Source: Pseudobdellovibrionaceae bacterium
GTDB taxonomy: Bacteria; Bdellovibrionota; Bdellovibrionia; Bdellovibrionales; JAMPXM01
Length of the DNA stretch: 64,000 nucleotides
Reading direction: 5' to 3'
Assembly (NCBI GenBank): GCA_021463345.1
Contig: JAJTYM010000005.1
Coordinates: 47,734-111,733, forward strand
The notes under the pieces are model-generated. The model searched no databases and was not told where the DNA came from. It worked only from the letters and a program-made list of their open reading frames with translations. Each line of letters begins with the position of its first letter. Positions within the stretch are counted from its first letter, which is position 1. The position numbers were made by a program, and so were the translations under genes. Below, piece by piece: positions 7,999 through 17,488 of the stretch.

Positions 7999-9054
7999 TC
8001 ACTTGCCCGCGCCGCCGATGACGGCCGCCTTGTCGTGGAAGCCCGTTTTGAATATCCGCTCCTCGACGTTGCTCTTGTCGATCGGGTACACGGGCGTGGC
8101 GATCACCGGCACTTGATAGCGGCCGCTGGCGACCGTTCCCGTGGGAACGGGTTTTTGACCGGTGGCGAGCTTGTAGGCGACTTGCGCCGACGTCTTCGCC
8201 AAAGGCGCGATGTCTTTCAGGACCTCGAGGGATTGTTTGCCCGCGACGATGTTCTTGATCGCGGCCAGGTCGGCGTCGGCGCCGGCGACGAACACTTTGC
8301 CGGCCAAGCCCTGTTCGGCGAGCGCCTGCACCGCGCCCTGGGCCATGCCGGAGTTGTTGGCGAGCACGGCGTCGATCGCGTTCTTGTGCCGCGTGAGCGC
8401 GTTTTCGACCGTCGCCATCGCGAGCGAAGAGCTCCAGTTGTCATGGCTGCGCTCGACGACGATCTTGACGCCGGGGTGCTTCGCCAGCACCGCTTTCAAG
8501 CCGCGGGTGATCTCGTTGGCGACCGAGTGGCCGGCTTGACCGAGCAGGAGGACGTAATTGCCCTTGCCTCCGGTGGCTTTCACCGCGGCTTCGGCCTGGA
8601 GCACGCCGACCTGGAACGAATCCTGGGTGACGTAGAAGTCGACGGGCGCGTCGGCGATCAGGCGGTCGTAGGCGACGACCGGGACTTTGTCCTGGTGAGC
8701 GAGGCGCACGAGATTGGCGGCCGCCTGGGAATTGACCGGTTGGATGATGAGGGCGTCGACACCCATGGAAAGGAGGTTTTCGACCTTGGCCGTTTGGGTC
8801 TGGGGATTGTTTTCAGCCGAAACCAAGACGGGCTCGAAGCCGAGTGCCTTGGCCTCTTCCAGGAAAAACCTCTGGTCCTTCTGGTAGCGCTCCTCTTGGA
8901 GGGTCGAGAGGATGAATCCGATTTTGATTTTTTTCGCGGCCTTTTCGCCTTTGGCGGCGAACGCCGGGCGCACGGCGAGAAACAAGAGCGCCGCCGCGAA
9001 GAAGACCAGGCGGGCGATGGACAGAGCGAAATCCTTGGCAGTGGCTTGGCGCAT
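7999..9054 (-). CDS. xylF: D-xylose-type periplasmic binding protein
   Basis: Periplasmic solute-binding protein (type I fold, XylF branch), about 351 aa. It has an N-terminal signal peptide ending in AFA. The mature protein follows E. coli XylF: IGFILSTLQEERYQKD, VVAYDRLIADAPVDFYV, LAEQGLAGKVFVAGADADLA and a late YPIDKSN segment. The YDR and DAD motifs match ligand contacts in XylF, so D-xylose is the likely ligand. The ATG at 9054 is preferred over a TTG at 9066 because GGGGGT precedes it. No xylose isomerase or kinase gene is nearby. Palindromes at 9147-9169 may be the regulatory site. Confidence 0.92.
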   Translation of the reverse strand: MRQATAKDFALSIARLVFFAAALLFLAVRPAFAAKGEKAAKKIKIGFILSTLQEERYQKDQRFFLEEAKALGFEPVLVSAENNPQTQTAKVENLLSMGVDALIIQPVNSQAAANLVRLAHQDKVPVVAYDRLIADAPVDFYVTQDSFQVGVLQAEAAVKATGGKGNYVLLLGQAGHSVANEITRGLKAVLAKHPGVKIVVERSHDNWSSSLAMATVENALTRHKNAIDAVLANNSGMAQGAVQALAEQGLAGKVFVAGADADLAAIKNIVAGKQSLEVLKDIAPLAKTSAQVAYKLATGQKPVPTGTVASGRYQVPVIATPVYPIDKSNVEERIFKTGFHDKAAVIGGAGK

Positions 9055-9375
9055 TCGGACCCCCAACGGAAACCCCGGCGAACGATCAGATCCGGAGGGC
9101 CGATTTGGGCGATCGGGCCTGGACGATCGGATTCTCGTGACTGAAACGCTCGAGCGGCCGTTTGCAAACCCCTACGGCCGAAATGAGCAGCGCCGTTTGT
9201 AGCCGGGGACGGAGAAGGGGTCAATTCTCGGCTAAAGGCTCGATCGACCTGGTATCTGCGGCGCGTTGGCGTTTCCGTTGGCAAAATACGACGCCCGCGC
9301 TTGAATGGATGGGAACGATCAGCCCCATGCCGCGCTTTCGCCGCGCGCCGCGGGTCAGGAAAGGACTGGTTGCCG
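9055..9375. promoter_or_regulatory. Divergent intergenic region with palindromes upstream of xylF
   Basis: This 321-bp space carries two adjacent perfect 10-bp palindromes, CGCTCGAGCG (9147-9156) and GTTTGCAAAC (9160-9169), about 100 nt before xylF. They are the right size for LacI- or ROK-type repressor operators. No clear sigma70 promoter pair is visible. No gene is supported here. Confidence 0.45.
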
Positions 9376-11274
9376 ATGCTTTCGCGCCGCTTCCATGGTT
9401 TTGCCTTCGCCCTCGCTGTTTTCCTCACGCTTCTCGCGCCGCACCCCGCTTCGGCGCGCAAGGCGACGCCTGACGACGTGGGTTCGGTGATCGAGTTCGA
9501 TCGCCGCCGGTTCGATGTCAAAGCCGACGGCCGGTACACCTTCCGCGGCGAGTACCAGATCCGCATCGTCAACGAAAACGGGCGCGACAGCCAAAGCGAA
9601 CAGGCGCTGGCGTTCAACTCCGGGGCGAGCACGCTGCGCGTCCTCGCCGCGCGCGTGATCGGCGCCGAGGGCCGGGCGGTCGACGTGCCCAAGCGCAACA
9701 TCGAGCTTCGCGAGGCCGGCGAGAGCATCAAATTCTTCGATACGCAGAAACAAATGATCATCTCGTTCCCGAACGTGCGCATCGGTTCCCGGATCTTCGT
9801 CAGCTACGAGATCCGCTTCTCCGAGGTGCCGGCGCCGGGCCAGTTCAGCGCGACGGTCTACGCCGATCGCGCCTTGACCGAAGCGATGTCGGTCGAGATC
9901 GTCTCCGACCGGCCGTTGGCGCGCTGGGCGAGCGATCCCGGCCGGCGTTTCGCGTTCGAGTCGGATCGGGTGGGGACGCGTTTCCGCGAGGTCGCCAAGT
10001 CGGTCAAGCCCCTCGACTTGGCGATCGTCGATGAGGACTTCCAGGCGTTCGACCCCGCCGGGGAGACGGTTTTTTCTTACTCGACCGTGAAGGCGTGGGG
10101 CGAGTACGCGCCCTCGCTGATCGCCGAGATCGAAAAGCTCACTTCGGCGAGGCTGCCGGAAAGCCTCGCCGGGATCGTCGCGCAGGTCGATCGCCGCGCT
10201 CCCGTCGTCGATCAGCTGAACCGGGTGACGTCGCTGATGAACGAGGAATTCCGTTATTTCGGCGACTGGCGCCGCCGCAACGGCACGCACGCGCCGCGCT
10301 CGCTGGAGAGCGTCGCCGAAAGCCGTTACGGCGACTGCAAGGACCTGTCGCTGGTGGCGGCCGCGCTCTTCCGCGCGCTCGGGTTCAAGGCGTACCAGGC
10401 GTGGATTTACCGGGGCGAAGAGCCGTACAACCCGCGGGCCTACGAGTTGCCGTCGGACGCGCTTTTCAACCACGCCGTGACCTATGTGGAAGCCGGGGGG
10501 AAGGCGTATTGGGTCGATCCGACCAACGCCGTCAGTTTCGCGCAGGGGATTTTCGTCGACATCGCGGACAGGCCGGCGTTCGTGCTCAATCCCGAGAAGC
10601 CGGCTTTGATCGACACGCCGACGATGAGGGCGGAGGAGTCCGCGTGGTCATCGGACATCCGCCTCGAGGTCGCCGGGAACGGAGAGGTCAAAGCCAAGGG
10701 GACGGTGCGCTCCTCGGGGCGCATGGCGATCCTCATGACGTCGAACAACTTTTTCCATTCGCCGGAGAGCAACGACTACTGGTTGATCCGGTCTATCTCC
10801 GGTTCCGAGCGCGTGGTCGGTTTCAAGGTCGGGGATTACGAACGGCGTTCGCGCGTCGTGGGCGATCTGGCGATCGACGTCGAATACCGCCTCGAAGACA
10901 TCGGCTTGCGCACGTCGGCGGGCCTCGGTTTCCCGCTCGCTCGCGACCCCGTGGTCGACGCCGCGCTCGTCGACGCTCGCGACCGCTTGGCCGGCATCTG
11001 GCTCGGCGCGCCCAAGACCGGAGTGCAGCGCTTTGAGATCGCCAACGTGAGGAAAGTGGGGAACGAGAATCTGGATTGCTCGATCGAGTCGCCGTGGGCG
11101 AAGTTCTCGCGCCGGGTCCGGGCGACCCCGCGCGGCGTCTCGATCACGGATCGAGTGGAGTCGCTGCGGAAGCTGATCCCGGTCGCGGATCACCGGAGCC
11201 CGGAGTTCGCGGCGTTCCAGAAGCGGGTGAAAGACTGTTTTTATCGCGCGGCCGTGGTCCTTCAGTTGCGTTGA
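9376..11274 (+). CDS. Secreted DUF3857 plus transglutaminase-like protein
   Basis: Exported protein of 632 aa. Residues 1-32 are a signal peptide. Residues about 35-230 form a DUF3857-type beta-rich domain. The transglutaminase core carries Cys321 in RYGDCKDLSL, His366 in LFNHAVTYVE and Asp381 in AYWVDPTN, a complete Cys-His-Asp triad. A C-terminal beta domain follows. Such proteins occur in the periplasm of many Gram-negatives; the substrate is unknown. The ATG at 9376 is chosen because AGGAAAGGA precedes it and the signal peptide starts there. The last 131 bp overlap the 3' end of the convergent cysteine-rich gene. Confidence 0.85.
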   Translation: MLSRRFHGFAFALAVFLTLLAPHPASARKATPDDVGSVIEFDRRRFDVKADGRYTFRGEYQIRIVNENGRDSQSEQALAFNSGASTLRVLAARVIGAEGRAVDVPKRNIELREAGESIKFFDTQKQMIISFPNVRIGSRIFVSYEIRFSEVPAPGQFSATVYADRALTEAMSVEIVSDRPLARWASDPGRRFAFESDRVGTRFREVAKSVKPLDLAIVDEDFQAFDPAGETVFSYSTVKAWGEYAPSLIAEIEKLTSARLPESLAGIVAQVDRRAPVVDQLNRVTSLMNEEFRYFGDWRRRNGTHAPRSLESVAESRYGDCKDLSLVAAALFRALGFKAYQAWIYRGEEPYNPRAYELPSDALFNHAVTYVEAGGKAYWVDPTNAVSFAQGIFVDIADRPAFVLNPEKPALIDTPTMRAEESAWSSDIRLEVAGNGEVKAKGTVRSSGRMAILMTSNNFFHSPESNDYWLIRSISGSERVVGFKVGDYERRSRVVGDLAIDVEYRLEDIGLRTSAGLGFPLARDPVVDAALVDARDRLAGIWLGAPKTGVQRFEIANVRKVGNENLDCSIESPWAKFSRRVRATPRGVSITDRVESLRKLIPVADHRSPEFAAFQKRVKDCFYRAAVVLQLR

Positions 11275-12505
11275 CGGTTGTGTTGACAGCGCCTTCCTCG
11301 GCCGCCGGGGCCTCGTTCGCCTCGGTTTCCTCTTCGGGCGTGTCGGGGGCCTCTGGCCAGAGATCGGGTTCGTCGGCGTCCGTCTTGAGAGGCGCCAGCT
11401 TCGGCAAAGCGCCCGCCGCCGTGGCCGGCGCCGCCGGCACGCCGCGGTCGGCGAGCGTCGCCACCGCTCGATAGCACTCTTCGCGGCGCGTGTTCTTGTG
11501 GCGGCGGGAGCCGGCGAAGATCAGCTGGCACGAGCGTCGCGCCTCCGCTTCGCCGCCGAGATCCAAGAGCGCCGCCGCCGTCAGGCATGCGAGCGCGTCG
11601 CGCTCGGTCCAATTCACTTTCTTCTCGCCGCAATGACCGAATCGCGGATTTGCGCCGCCGGGGCCTTTGGCGAGGTTGTGCCAGATGCTGCCGCCGACCA
11701 CGCAGGCCGCGCGTTCGACGTCATCGTTTTTGCCGGCCGTCAGCGCGGAGCACGCGCCCGGGAGGCTCGCCGCCTTGCGGTTCCACTCGAGGGCCAGGGC
11801 GCGCGCGTTCACGCAACCGCGGTAGCCTTGCTGGAATTGGCGTTGGTCGAAATACCGCGCGCACAGCCTGTTCTGCTCGGCCGTGCCCGCTCCCTGCGAG
11901 GGCGAGACCGTTTCCGCGGCGAGGCTCAGCCCCACCGCGCACGGACCGATGAAGGCGCGCTCGATGGAGAAATCCGAGCACAGCGCCAAACGCGGCTTCT
12001 TCGTGGGCTCCTTGGACTCGAAGGCGAGCGTCGCTCCGACCCAACACGATTCCTGCAGGAACGCGTCGGTCTCGGTGTGCAGGGGGTAGTGGTCCTGGCA
12101 GAGTTTCATGCGCGCCGAGAACGTATCCCGTTTCCGGGCGCCGTCGTCGGCGATTTGAACGCCGAGTCGGCAGGCGAGCAGGGAGCGGGTCTTGGTTTGC
12201 GTGAGCGCCGCGCATTGGGAAAACGCGCGCTCGGCGCGCCCTTCGGCTTGGTCCCGTTCTTGCGCCGACTCCCGGAAAAGGACCAGGCCCAGGTAGCAGG
12301 ACGTTTTCGACAGACCCTGGACCGAAGCCGGAAAGTGGGAGTCGCAGTGCCGGCGCGCCCCCGGATCGATGGCGGCTACCGTTTTGGCGTCGAGCGCTCG
12401 TTTGGGCGGCTCGGTTTGCGCGTTTGCGGCGATCGACGCCGTGGCGAGGAACGGGAGGAGGAGGAAGCGGCGGCGGAGCGTGAAACGGGACACAGAACGA
12501 AACAT
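11144..12505 (-). CDS. Secreted protein with eight cysteine-pair repeats
   Basis: Exported 453-aa protein with a signal peptide (RRRFLLLPFLATASIAANA). The body has eight consecutive repeats of 30-50 residues. Each has one Cys, 12-17 residues, a second Cys and then a small/hydrophobic run, for example SCYLGLVLF, ACRLGVQIA, SCWVGATLA, PCAVGLSLA, ACVVGGSIW and ACLTAAALL. Sixteen regularly spaced cysteines suggest helical hairpins each closed by a disulfide. The tail from about residue 360 is acidic, then Pro/Ser/Thr-rich, and its final 44 codons are antisense to the transglutaminase gene. The start at 12505 has GGAAGGA upstream. No known family is recognised. Confidence 0.75.
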   Translation of the reverse strand: MFRSVSRFTLRRRFLLLPFLATASIAANAQTEPPKRALDAKTVAAIDPGARRHCDSHFPASVQGLSKTSCYLGLVLFRESAQERDQAEGRAERAFSQCAALTQTKTRSLLACRLGVQIADDGARKRDTFSARMKLCQDHYPLHTETDAFLQESCWVGATLAFESKEPTKKPRLALCSDFSIERAFIGPCAVGLSLAAETVSPSQGAGTAEQNRLCARYFDQRQFQQGYRGCVNARALALEWNRKAASLPGACSALTAGKNDDVERAACVVGGSIWHNLAKGPGGANPRFGHCGEKKVNWTERDALACLTAAALLDLGGEAEARRSCQLIFAGSRRHKNTRREECYRAVATLADRGVPAAPATAAGALPKLAPLKTDADEPDLWPEAPDTPEEETEANEAPAAEEGAVNTTVNATEGPRPRDKNSLSPASGTPRTPGSGDPRPGSASAATPLDP

Positions 12506-12719
12506 GGGTCCTTCCCCGGCCCGGTCGCGCCGGGGCCGTCGCTCAGAGAGCGTGGATCGAGGCCTTATCGACTCCGGCTCGGGCGAAGTTGAGTCCATGA
12601 ACGCGTTCCGACGGGCGCGCCTCGACTCGACCCCGCCCGGCGCTCGGTGGAGAACGCGCGTCTTCAGGCGTGTTTCGAAACGTTACCCGGACCCGACTTC
12701 CGAATCAAAGAAACTTCAG

Positions 12720-12748
12720 TTCAGTTGCTTTCGTTTTCCAAATAGAAT
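12720..12748 (+). promoter_or_regulatory. Candidate sigma70 promoter for the Slt gene
   Basis: TTCAGT and TAGAAT are separated by exactly 17 bp inside a locally AT-rich stretch of the divergent region 12506-12802. The -10 box ends 54 nt before the Slt start codon. The rest of this 297-bp spacer shows no gene. Confidence 0.55.
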
Positions 12749-12802
12749 CCGATTTGAACCCGTCACATCGCGAGTTTCGTCAGTTCGTCAGGAGGACAAC
12801 GG

Positions 12803-14599
12803 ATGGCCACAGGAGGGCTCGCCGGGCGCACGTTGCTCATCGGAACCGCTCTGCTCATCGCTCACGCCGCTCCCGCCGAGGCGACCCGCCCGCTGGTGCA
12901 CGCGTCGGGCGCGTTCGACGCTTTGCGGGTGTCCGAGCCACGCGATCTCGGGGCCGCGCTCTCGGGCGAAGTCACGGGACTTCGGCTCGAGGAGCCGAAG
13001 ATGCGCGCGCGTTTCGTCGAGCGGGCGGAGCGGTTCCGCTCGTACCGGCTCGCCGGGAGGTCGGGCGCGGCCGCGTTCAGGCGCTACTGCGCCTCGCCGC
13101 GGGAGCGGGACAACGTGTATTGCGTGATCGAGGCCGGCGTGCTCGCCGAGAGAGCGGCCGCGGCGGCGGCCAAAGCCCGCGCGCGGCTCGCGGCCGGGAG
13201 CGGAGATGGACGGGCCGTGGCGGCCGCGCTCCGCGCGGCCGACGTGACCAAGCTCGCGGCGTACGGCGCCGCCGAGCTGTCCAGGGGCGCGGGCCGATTC
13301 AACGATTTCGAGGGCCTGACCGCGATCTCCCGCCGCATCGTCTCCGATCCCGCGTGCGCGCTCCCTCTCGTCGCCAACGCGCTGGCATCCAAGGCCGAGG
13401 AGTTCCTGCCCGACGCCGGGGTGATGGGCCTCGCCGGGGCTCTCTACGCCAAGGCGGCCCGTTGCGGCCCGGAGCCCCACGCCAGTCAAGCGCGTTTCCG
13501 CCAGGGACTGCTCGCCATCTGGGGTAAGAGGCCGGCGGAAGCCGAAGCCGCCATGCGGGCGCTCGTGGCCGCCCCGCAAGCGTCCGCGTTCCACGGCCGG
13601 GCGAAGTTCTGGCTGTACCAGCTCGCGCGTCGAGCGGGCGCCGAGGCGCGCGCGGCGGAGATGCGGGAATCGCTTTGGCGCGATCATGCGCTCAGTTTCC
13701 AGAACCTCGCGGTCAATGGACGCGATCCGCGCATCCGTCATCTCCTCGTCGGGACGGCCGCGCCTAAAATCGCCGTTCGCTCGCTCCTGCGCCCCGACGT
13801 GAATCCGTTCATCCGCGCCATCGAGGCTCTGCACGAGGCCGACGCCAAAGGGTTGGCGGCCGAGGTCGCCGAGCGCTCGTTGGCGAGGATCGGGGGGGCG
13901 GAGCCGGAAGTCCGTCTGTACGTCGCCGTCCTCATGCACCGCTCGGGCTCGGCGCTGGCGAAGTTCCGGGTCCTGACCGCGCTCTTCCAGGATGCGCCCC
14001 GGTTGATCTCGCGTTCCACGCTCGAAATGCTGTTCCCGAAACGGTATTTCGACGTCGTTCAACCCAAGGCGCGAGACATCGACCCGCTCCTTGTGCTTTC
14101 GCTCATCCGCCAGGAGTCCGCTTTCGATTCGAACGCGCACAGCGTCGCCGGGGCGCGCGGTTTGATGCAGGTGATGCCGGCGACGGCGCGCCACATCGCC
14201 TCGGTCCGGCGCGATCGCCTCTGGGACCCGCGCACCAACGTCGAAGTGGGCACGAAGTACCTGCGGCACAGATTGGAGCGTTACGACGGCGACGTCGAGC
14301 TGACGCTGGCCGCTTACAACGCGGGCTTTTCGCGCGTCGATCGATGGATCAAGCGGTACCCGCTCGAGGACAAGCTGCTGTTCGTCGATCTCATCCCGTT
14401 CCGCGAAACGCGCGAGTACGTCTCGAGCATCCTGCGCAACTACTTTTGGTACACCCAGCTTTATGGCGCCCCCGCGGACGGCGGGCGGGCGGGCGCGTCG
14501 CTGACCGCGGGGGACAAAGTTTCGCGCATTCTCGAGGCGAACGCCGGAGCGGGCGCCGTGCCCGCCTCTCGGCGTCCCTCGGCCGATGAGATGGAGTGA
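12803..14599 (+). CDS. Soluble lytic murein transglycosylase (Slt70-like)
   Basis: Periplasmic enzyme that cleaves the MurNAc-GlcNAc bond and forms 1,6-anhydro ends. The protein has 598 aa: a signal peptide to about residue 26, a long alpha-helical superhelix rich in Ala/Arg to about 420, then the SLT catalytic domain. The latter has IRQESAFDSNAHSVAGARGL with Glu438 as catalytic acid, LMQVMPATA and TLAAYNAGFSRVDRW. Length and order match Slt70. The ATG at 12803 has an AGGAGG site 6 nt upstream. The gene ends 4 nt from the convergent beta-barrel gene. Confidence 0.93.
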   Translation: MATGGLAGRTLLIGTALLIAHAAPAEATRPLVHASGAFDALRVSEPRDLGAALSGEVTGLRLEEPKMRARFVERAERFRSYRLAGRSGAAAFRRYCASPRERDNVYCVIEAGVLAERAAAAAAKARARLAAGSGDGRAVAAALRAADVTKLAAYGAAELSRGAGRFNDFEGLTAISRRIVSDPACALPLVANALASKAEEFLPDAGVMGLAGALYAKAARCGPEPHASQARFRQGLLAIWGKRPAEAEAAMRALVAAPQASAFHGRAKFWLYQLARRAGAEARAAEMRESLWRDHALSFQNLAVNGRDPRIRHLLVGTAAPKIAVRSLLRPDVNPFIRAIEALHEADAKGLAAEVAERSLARIGGAEPEVRLYVAVLMHRSGSALAKFRVLTALFQDAPRLISRSTLEMLFPKRYFDVVQPKARDIDPLLVLSLIRQESAFDSNAHSVAGARGLMQVMPATARHIASVRRDRLWDPRTNVEVGTKYLRHRLERYDGDVELTLAAYNAGFSRVDRWIKRYPLEDKLLFVDLIPFRETREYVSSILRNYFWYTQLYGAPADGGRAGASLTAGDKVSRILEANAGAGAVPASRRPSADEME

Positions 14600-14603
14600 G
14601 AGC

Positions 14604-15575
14604 TCAGAAATTCACCGCCAGGCGCGCTCCAAGCAACTGCGGGAAGCCGTCTTCCTCGAGTTCCTTCGTGAGAACGGCGTAGCGGAGCAAGACGTCCATC
14701 GTCGTGCGGCTCGTGCGGAAGAACTGGTAGCCGACGCCCGTCCCGAACGTGAAGCCGTCGGCGTCGTTGCCGATCGCGCTCTCGGCGAAGCCGTATCCCA
14801 GGTCGCCGGTCAGGTACGCCGCGCCGTTGGCCGTCGGCAGGAAGAACCAACTCGCGCCGGCGGCGAGGTTGTACATGCTCGCGTCCTCGCGGCCCGTGGA
14901 GAAGTTCGCTTCGCCGAGGACTTTCACCGAGGCGCGCGGATGGATGTCCCAAAGGTGGGCGGCGCTCAAGCTGTAGAACAAGTCGTCCGTTTCCACCCGG
15001 CGCATGAGCGCGGGGCCGAGGCCGAGGCTCCAATAGCGGTACATCTTGTTGCCGGGATTGAGTTGATAGCCGGGTCGGGCGGAGCTGCGCGCGCCGGCCG
15101 CGGCCGCGGCCGCGCCGATCGGGTCGGGGCGCTGTTCGTCGGTTTCGCTCGTGGCGGCGCTGCGCGAACCGAATTCCGGAGCGTCGTTCGCGGCGTATTC
15201 CTCGTCGCCGCGGATCGACGGGTCGTTGAGCGCGGCCATGGTCGCGCGGCGCGCGGCGCGGTCGAGCTCGCCCACGTCGCCGGCTTTCACCTGGCTGGCG
15301 TAAACGATTTCGTCCCCGCGTCGCCGCTCGACAGTGAGGATGTACGAGTCTCCGAGTTTCATGAGGCGCGGCTGGAGGGTGAACTCGGCCCTTCCCTCGT
15401 CCTCGACCACGCGGTCCCGGCCCATCCTCACGACGGAATTGTGGACGAGTTGGTGGACGGAATCGGCTTCTTCCTGAGTGGCGCCGGATTGGACGATCGT
15501 GTCGGTGACGAAGATGTCGGCCGCGACCGCGGGCGCCGCACCCAGCAGAACGGCGAGGCTGAAGAGATGTTTCAT
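14604..15575 (-). CDS. Outer-membrane beta-barrel protein of unknown function
   Basis: The 323-aa precursor starts with a signal peptide (MKHLFSLAVLLGAAPAVAA). Residues 20-130 look like a periplasmic domain predicted to sense or bind (a helix with QEEADSVHQLVHNSVVR, then strands). A low-complexity Ala/Arg/Ser linker follows, then alternating amphipathic strands. The protein ends in RLAVNF with the C-terminal phenylalanine typical of Bam-assembled barrels. The start at 15575 is preceded by GGGAGGA. Its function is not predictable; it may resemble opacity-type barrels of about eight strands. Confidence 0.7.
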   Translation of the reverse strand: MKHLFSLAVLLGAAPAVAADIFVTDTIVQSGATQEEADSVHQLVHNSVVRMGRDRVVEDEGRAEFTLQPRLMKLGDSYILTVERRRGDEIVYASQVKAGDVGELDRAARRATMAALNDPSIRGDEEYAANDAPEFGSRSAATSETDEQRPDPIGAAAAAAGARSSARPGYQLNPGNKMYRYWSLGLGPALMRRVETDDLFYSLSAAHLWDIHPRASVKVLGEANFSTGREDASMYNLAAGASWFFLPTANGAAYLTGDLGYGFAESAIGNDADGFTFGTGVGYQFFRTSRTTMDVLLRYAVLTKELEEDGFPQLLGARLAVNF

Positions 15576-15708
15576 GGCGGGTTCCTCCCTCTCAAAAGAG
15601 TTCGTCGATGGTTCCGCGTCGAGCGCGTCGCCGGACAGCATCCGGCACCCCGAAGGCCGAACGCGAGAGGAAACCGGTTTGTGTCGAGATCTAAAACCGC
15701 GGGCGCGC

Positions 15709-16521
15709 CTATTTCTTCAGTCCGTGACGATGGAAAAACGGCAATGTCACTAGGGCCAGGATCGGCACCGAAGTGAACAGGGCGACCATGACGGCGCCCA
15801 CCGGCGCGTCGGTCCGGTAGCTGAGGTACATGCCGGCGAGGCTCAGCGAGGCGCTCAACGCCCAACCGAAGATCAGGCGGGCCCGCAGGCCCGCGAAGAG
15901 GAGGCGTCCGACCACGGCGGGGACGATCAGGAACGAGAAGACCATGAGGACGCCGGCGACGTGCGTGCTCGACGTGATCACGACGCCGAAGAGCGCGTAG
16001 AACAGGAAGTCCCAGAACGGCCGTGCCCGCCCGCCGGTCGAGCTTTCCCAGAACTGCGCGCGGAAAATGAAGTGGATCAAGCCGACGCCGGAGTAGATGA
16101 GCGCTGTGTGCAGCACCTCGCGCCAACCGACCCAGAGGACCTGGCCGACGATCGCCTCCTTCAAGTGTTCGGCGCCGTGCGCGAGCCGGTCCACGACCAG
16201 GACGACCGCCGCGGAGGACAGCGCGTAGACGATGCCGATCAACGCTTCCTGCGAGATCTTTTCCTCGTGCCGGCGCGCGAGCGCGAACAGGCCCGCGGCG
16301 ACGAGCGTCGCCGTCAAGGCGATGAAATACCCCGCCGGCGAGCGATGGCCGGGGTCCCAGAGCAACGCGAGCGTCGCGCCGAAACTGGCGACTTGCGCGA
16401 GGCTCAGGTCGACGAAAACCACGCCGCGCGCGAGCACGTGCAGCCCGAGGTAGCAGTGCATGGCCCCGAGGACGAGGCACATGACCGTCGGCGCGGCGAG
16501 GAACGAGAGGGTCTCGTTCAT
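15709..16521 (-). CDS. znuB: Zinc/manganese ABC transporter permease (ZnuB-like)
   Basis: Inner-membrane permease of the ABC-3 family, 270 aa with about eight helices. ARGVVFVDLSLAQVASFGA is the family hallmark, and HVAGVLMVFSFLIVPAV is the conserved second half. It overlaps the binding-protein gene by 4 nt (ATGA). Zn versus Mn cannot be decided from the permease. No cognate ATPase (ZnuC) gene is present anywhere in the window, which is unusual because the three are normally linked. Confidence 0.9.
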   Translation of the reverse strand: MNETLSFLAAPTVMCLVLGAMHCYLGLHVLARGVVFVDLSLAQVASFGATLALLWDPGHRSPAGYFIALTATLVAAGLFALARRHEEKISQEALIGIVYALSSAAVVLVVDRLAHGAEHLKEAIVGQVLWVGWREVLHTALIYSGVGLIHFIFRAQFWESSTGGRARPFWDFLFYALFGVVITSSTHVAGVLMVFSFLIVPAVVGRLLFAGLRARLIFGWALSASLSLAGMYLSYRTDAPVGAVMVALFTSVPILALVTLPFFHRHGLKK

Positions 16522-17480
16522 GGTTTCGCGCCCCTCTCGAGGGCGGAGATCAACCCTTCGGTCACGTCGGCGAGCGTGTTCAGGCCGGAGGCGCTCTCGA
16601 CCGCGATGCCCACGGCCTCGACCCGCGCCCCGGGAACGCCCTTGGCCACCCGGTCGGCGATTTTGGGGTCGAAGTAATTGTCGACGAGGACGATCTTGAC
16701 GCGTTCCCGCTTCATGGCGGCGATCACCTCGAGGACGTGCGCCGCCGATGGCGGGATGCCGGGCTTCGGCTCGAGGTAACCCACCACGTCGAGGCCGAAC
16801 CGGTCGGCGAAGTAGCTGAGCGAGCTGTGATACGTGACGACTTTCCGGGTGGGCAGTTTCGCGACCCGTTCCGCCCAGCCTTTGAGCTTTTCCCGCGTGC
16901 TTTTGGCGAACGCGACCGCGCGTTCCGAGAATCTCGTTTTCGCCTCCGGGGCGAGCCGTCCGAGCTTTTCTGCGAGCGGGGCCGCGAGCGCGGCCGCGCG
17001 TTCGGGATCGAGGGTGAAGTGCGGGTTCCCTTCGGGGTGGACGTCGCCCATCGCCCGTGTCACTTCGCCGGCGGGAACCTCGAGCGGTCGGACGAGGAGG
17101 CCCAGCTCCATGTAGCCCGCCCCGCCGGGGTTGAGCTTGGGGTTGCGGGCGCCGCGGATCAGGTTCGGGAGCCAGCCGATCTCGAGGCCGAGACCGTTGG
17201 CGATGACGAGGTCGGCTTTGGCGAGCTTCGTCATGTAAGACGGTTTGGCCTCGATGTAGTGCGGGTCTTGCGTGCCGCGGGCGATCGTTTCGACGTCGAC
17301 GTCGTCGCCGCCGACCGCGCGAACGAGCGCCGCGACGTCGGTGGTGGCGGCGACGACTTTGAGCTTCGCCGCCGCCGGGGAGGCGAACGCGAGCGTCGCC
17401 GCCAGGAGGAGTCGGTGGGCCGTCGCTCGGGTCGCCGTGCGGACTGTCGTGCGGAACGTCTCCAGGACGGGGTTTCCCAC
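16518..17480 (-). CDS. znuA: Metal ABC transporter substrate-binding protein (ZnuA-like)
   Basis: Periplasmic metal-binding protein of cluster A-I, about 320 aa. A hydrophobic signal (LLLAATLAFASPAAA) is followed by VVAATTDVAALVRAVGGDDV. Likely ligands are His in QDPHYIE, His in EGNPHFTLDP, His in VVTYHSSLSYF and Asp in LVDNYFDP. The flexible loop is short and not His-rich (GDVHPEGNPH). The start is taken as GTG 17480, just after the stop of the porin-like gene (17489); upstream extension would overlap that gene completely. The pair znuA-znuB is translationally coupled. Confidence 0.9.
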   Translation of the reverse strand: MGNPVLETFRTTVRTATRATAHRLLLAATLAFASPAAAKLKVVAATTDVAALVRAVGGDDVDVETIARGTQDPHYIEAKPSYMTKLAKADLVIANGLGLEIGWLPNLIRGARNPKLNPGGAGYMELGLLVRPLEVPAGEVTRAMGDVHPEGNPHFTLDPERAAALAAPLAEKLGRLAPEAKTRFSERAVAFAKSTREKLKGWAERVAKLPTRKVVTYHSSLSYFADRFGLDVVGYLEPKPGIPPSAAHVLEVIAAMKRERVKIVLVDNYFDPKIADRVAKGVPGARVEAVGIAVESASGLNTLADVTEGLISALERGAKP

Positions 17481-17488
17481 GGTTCCGC

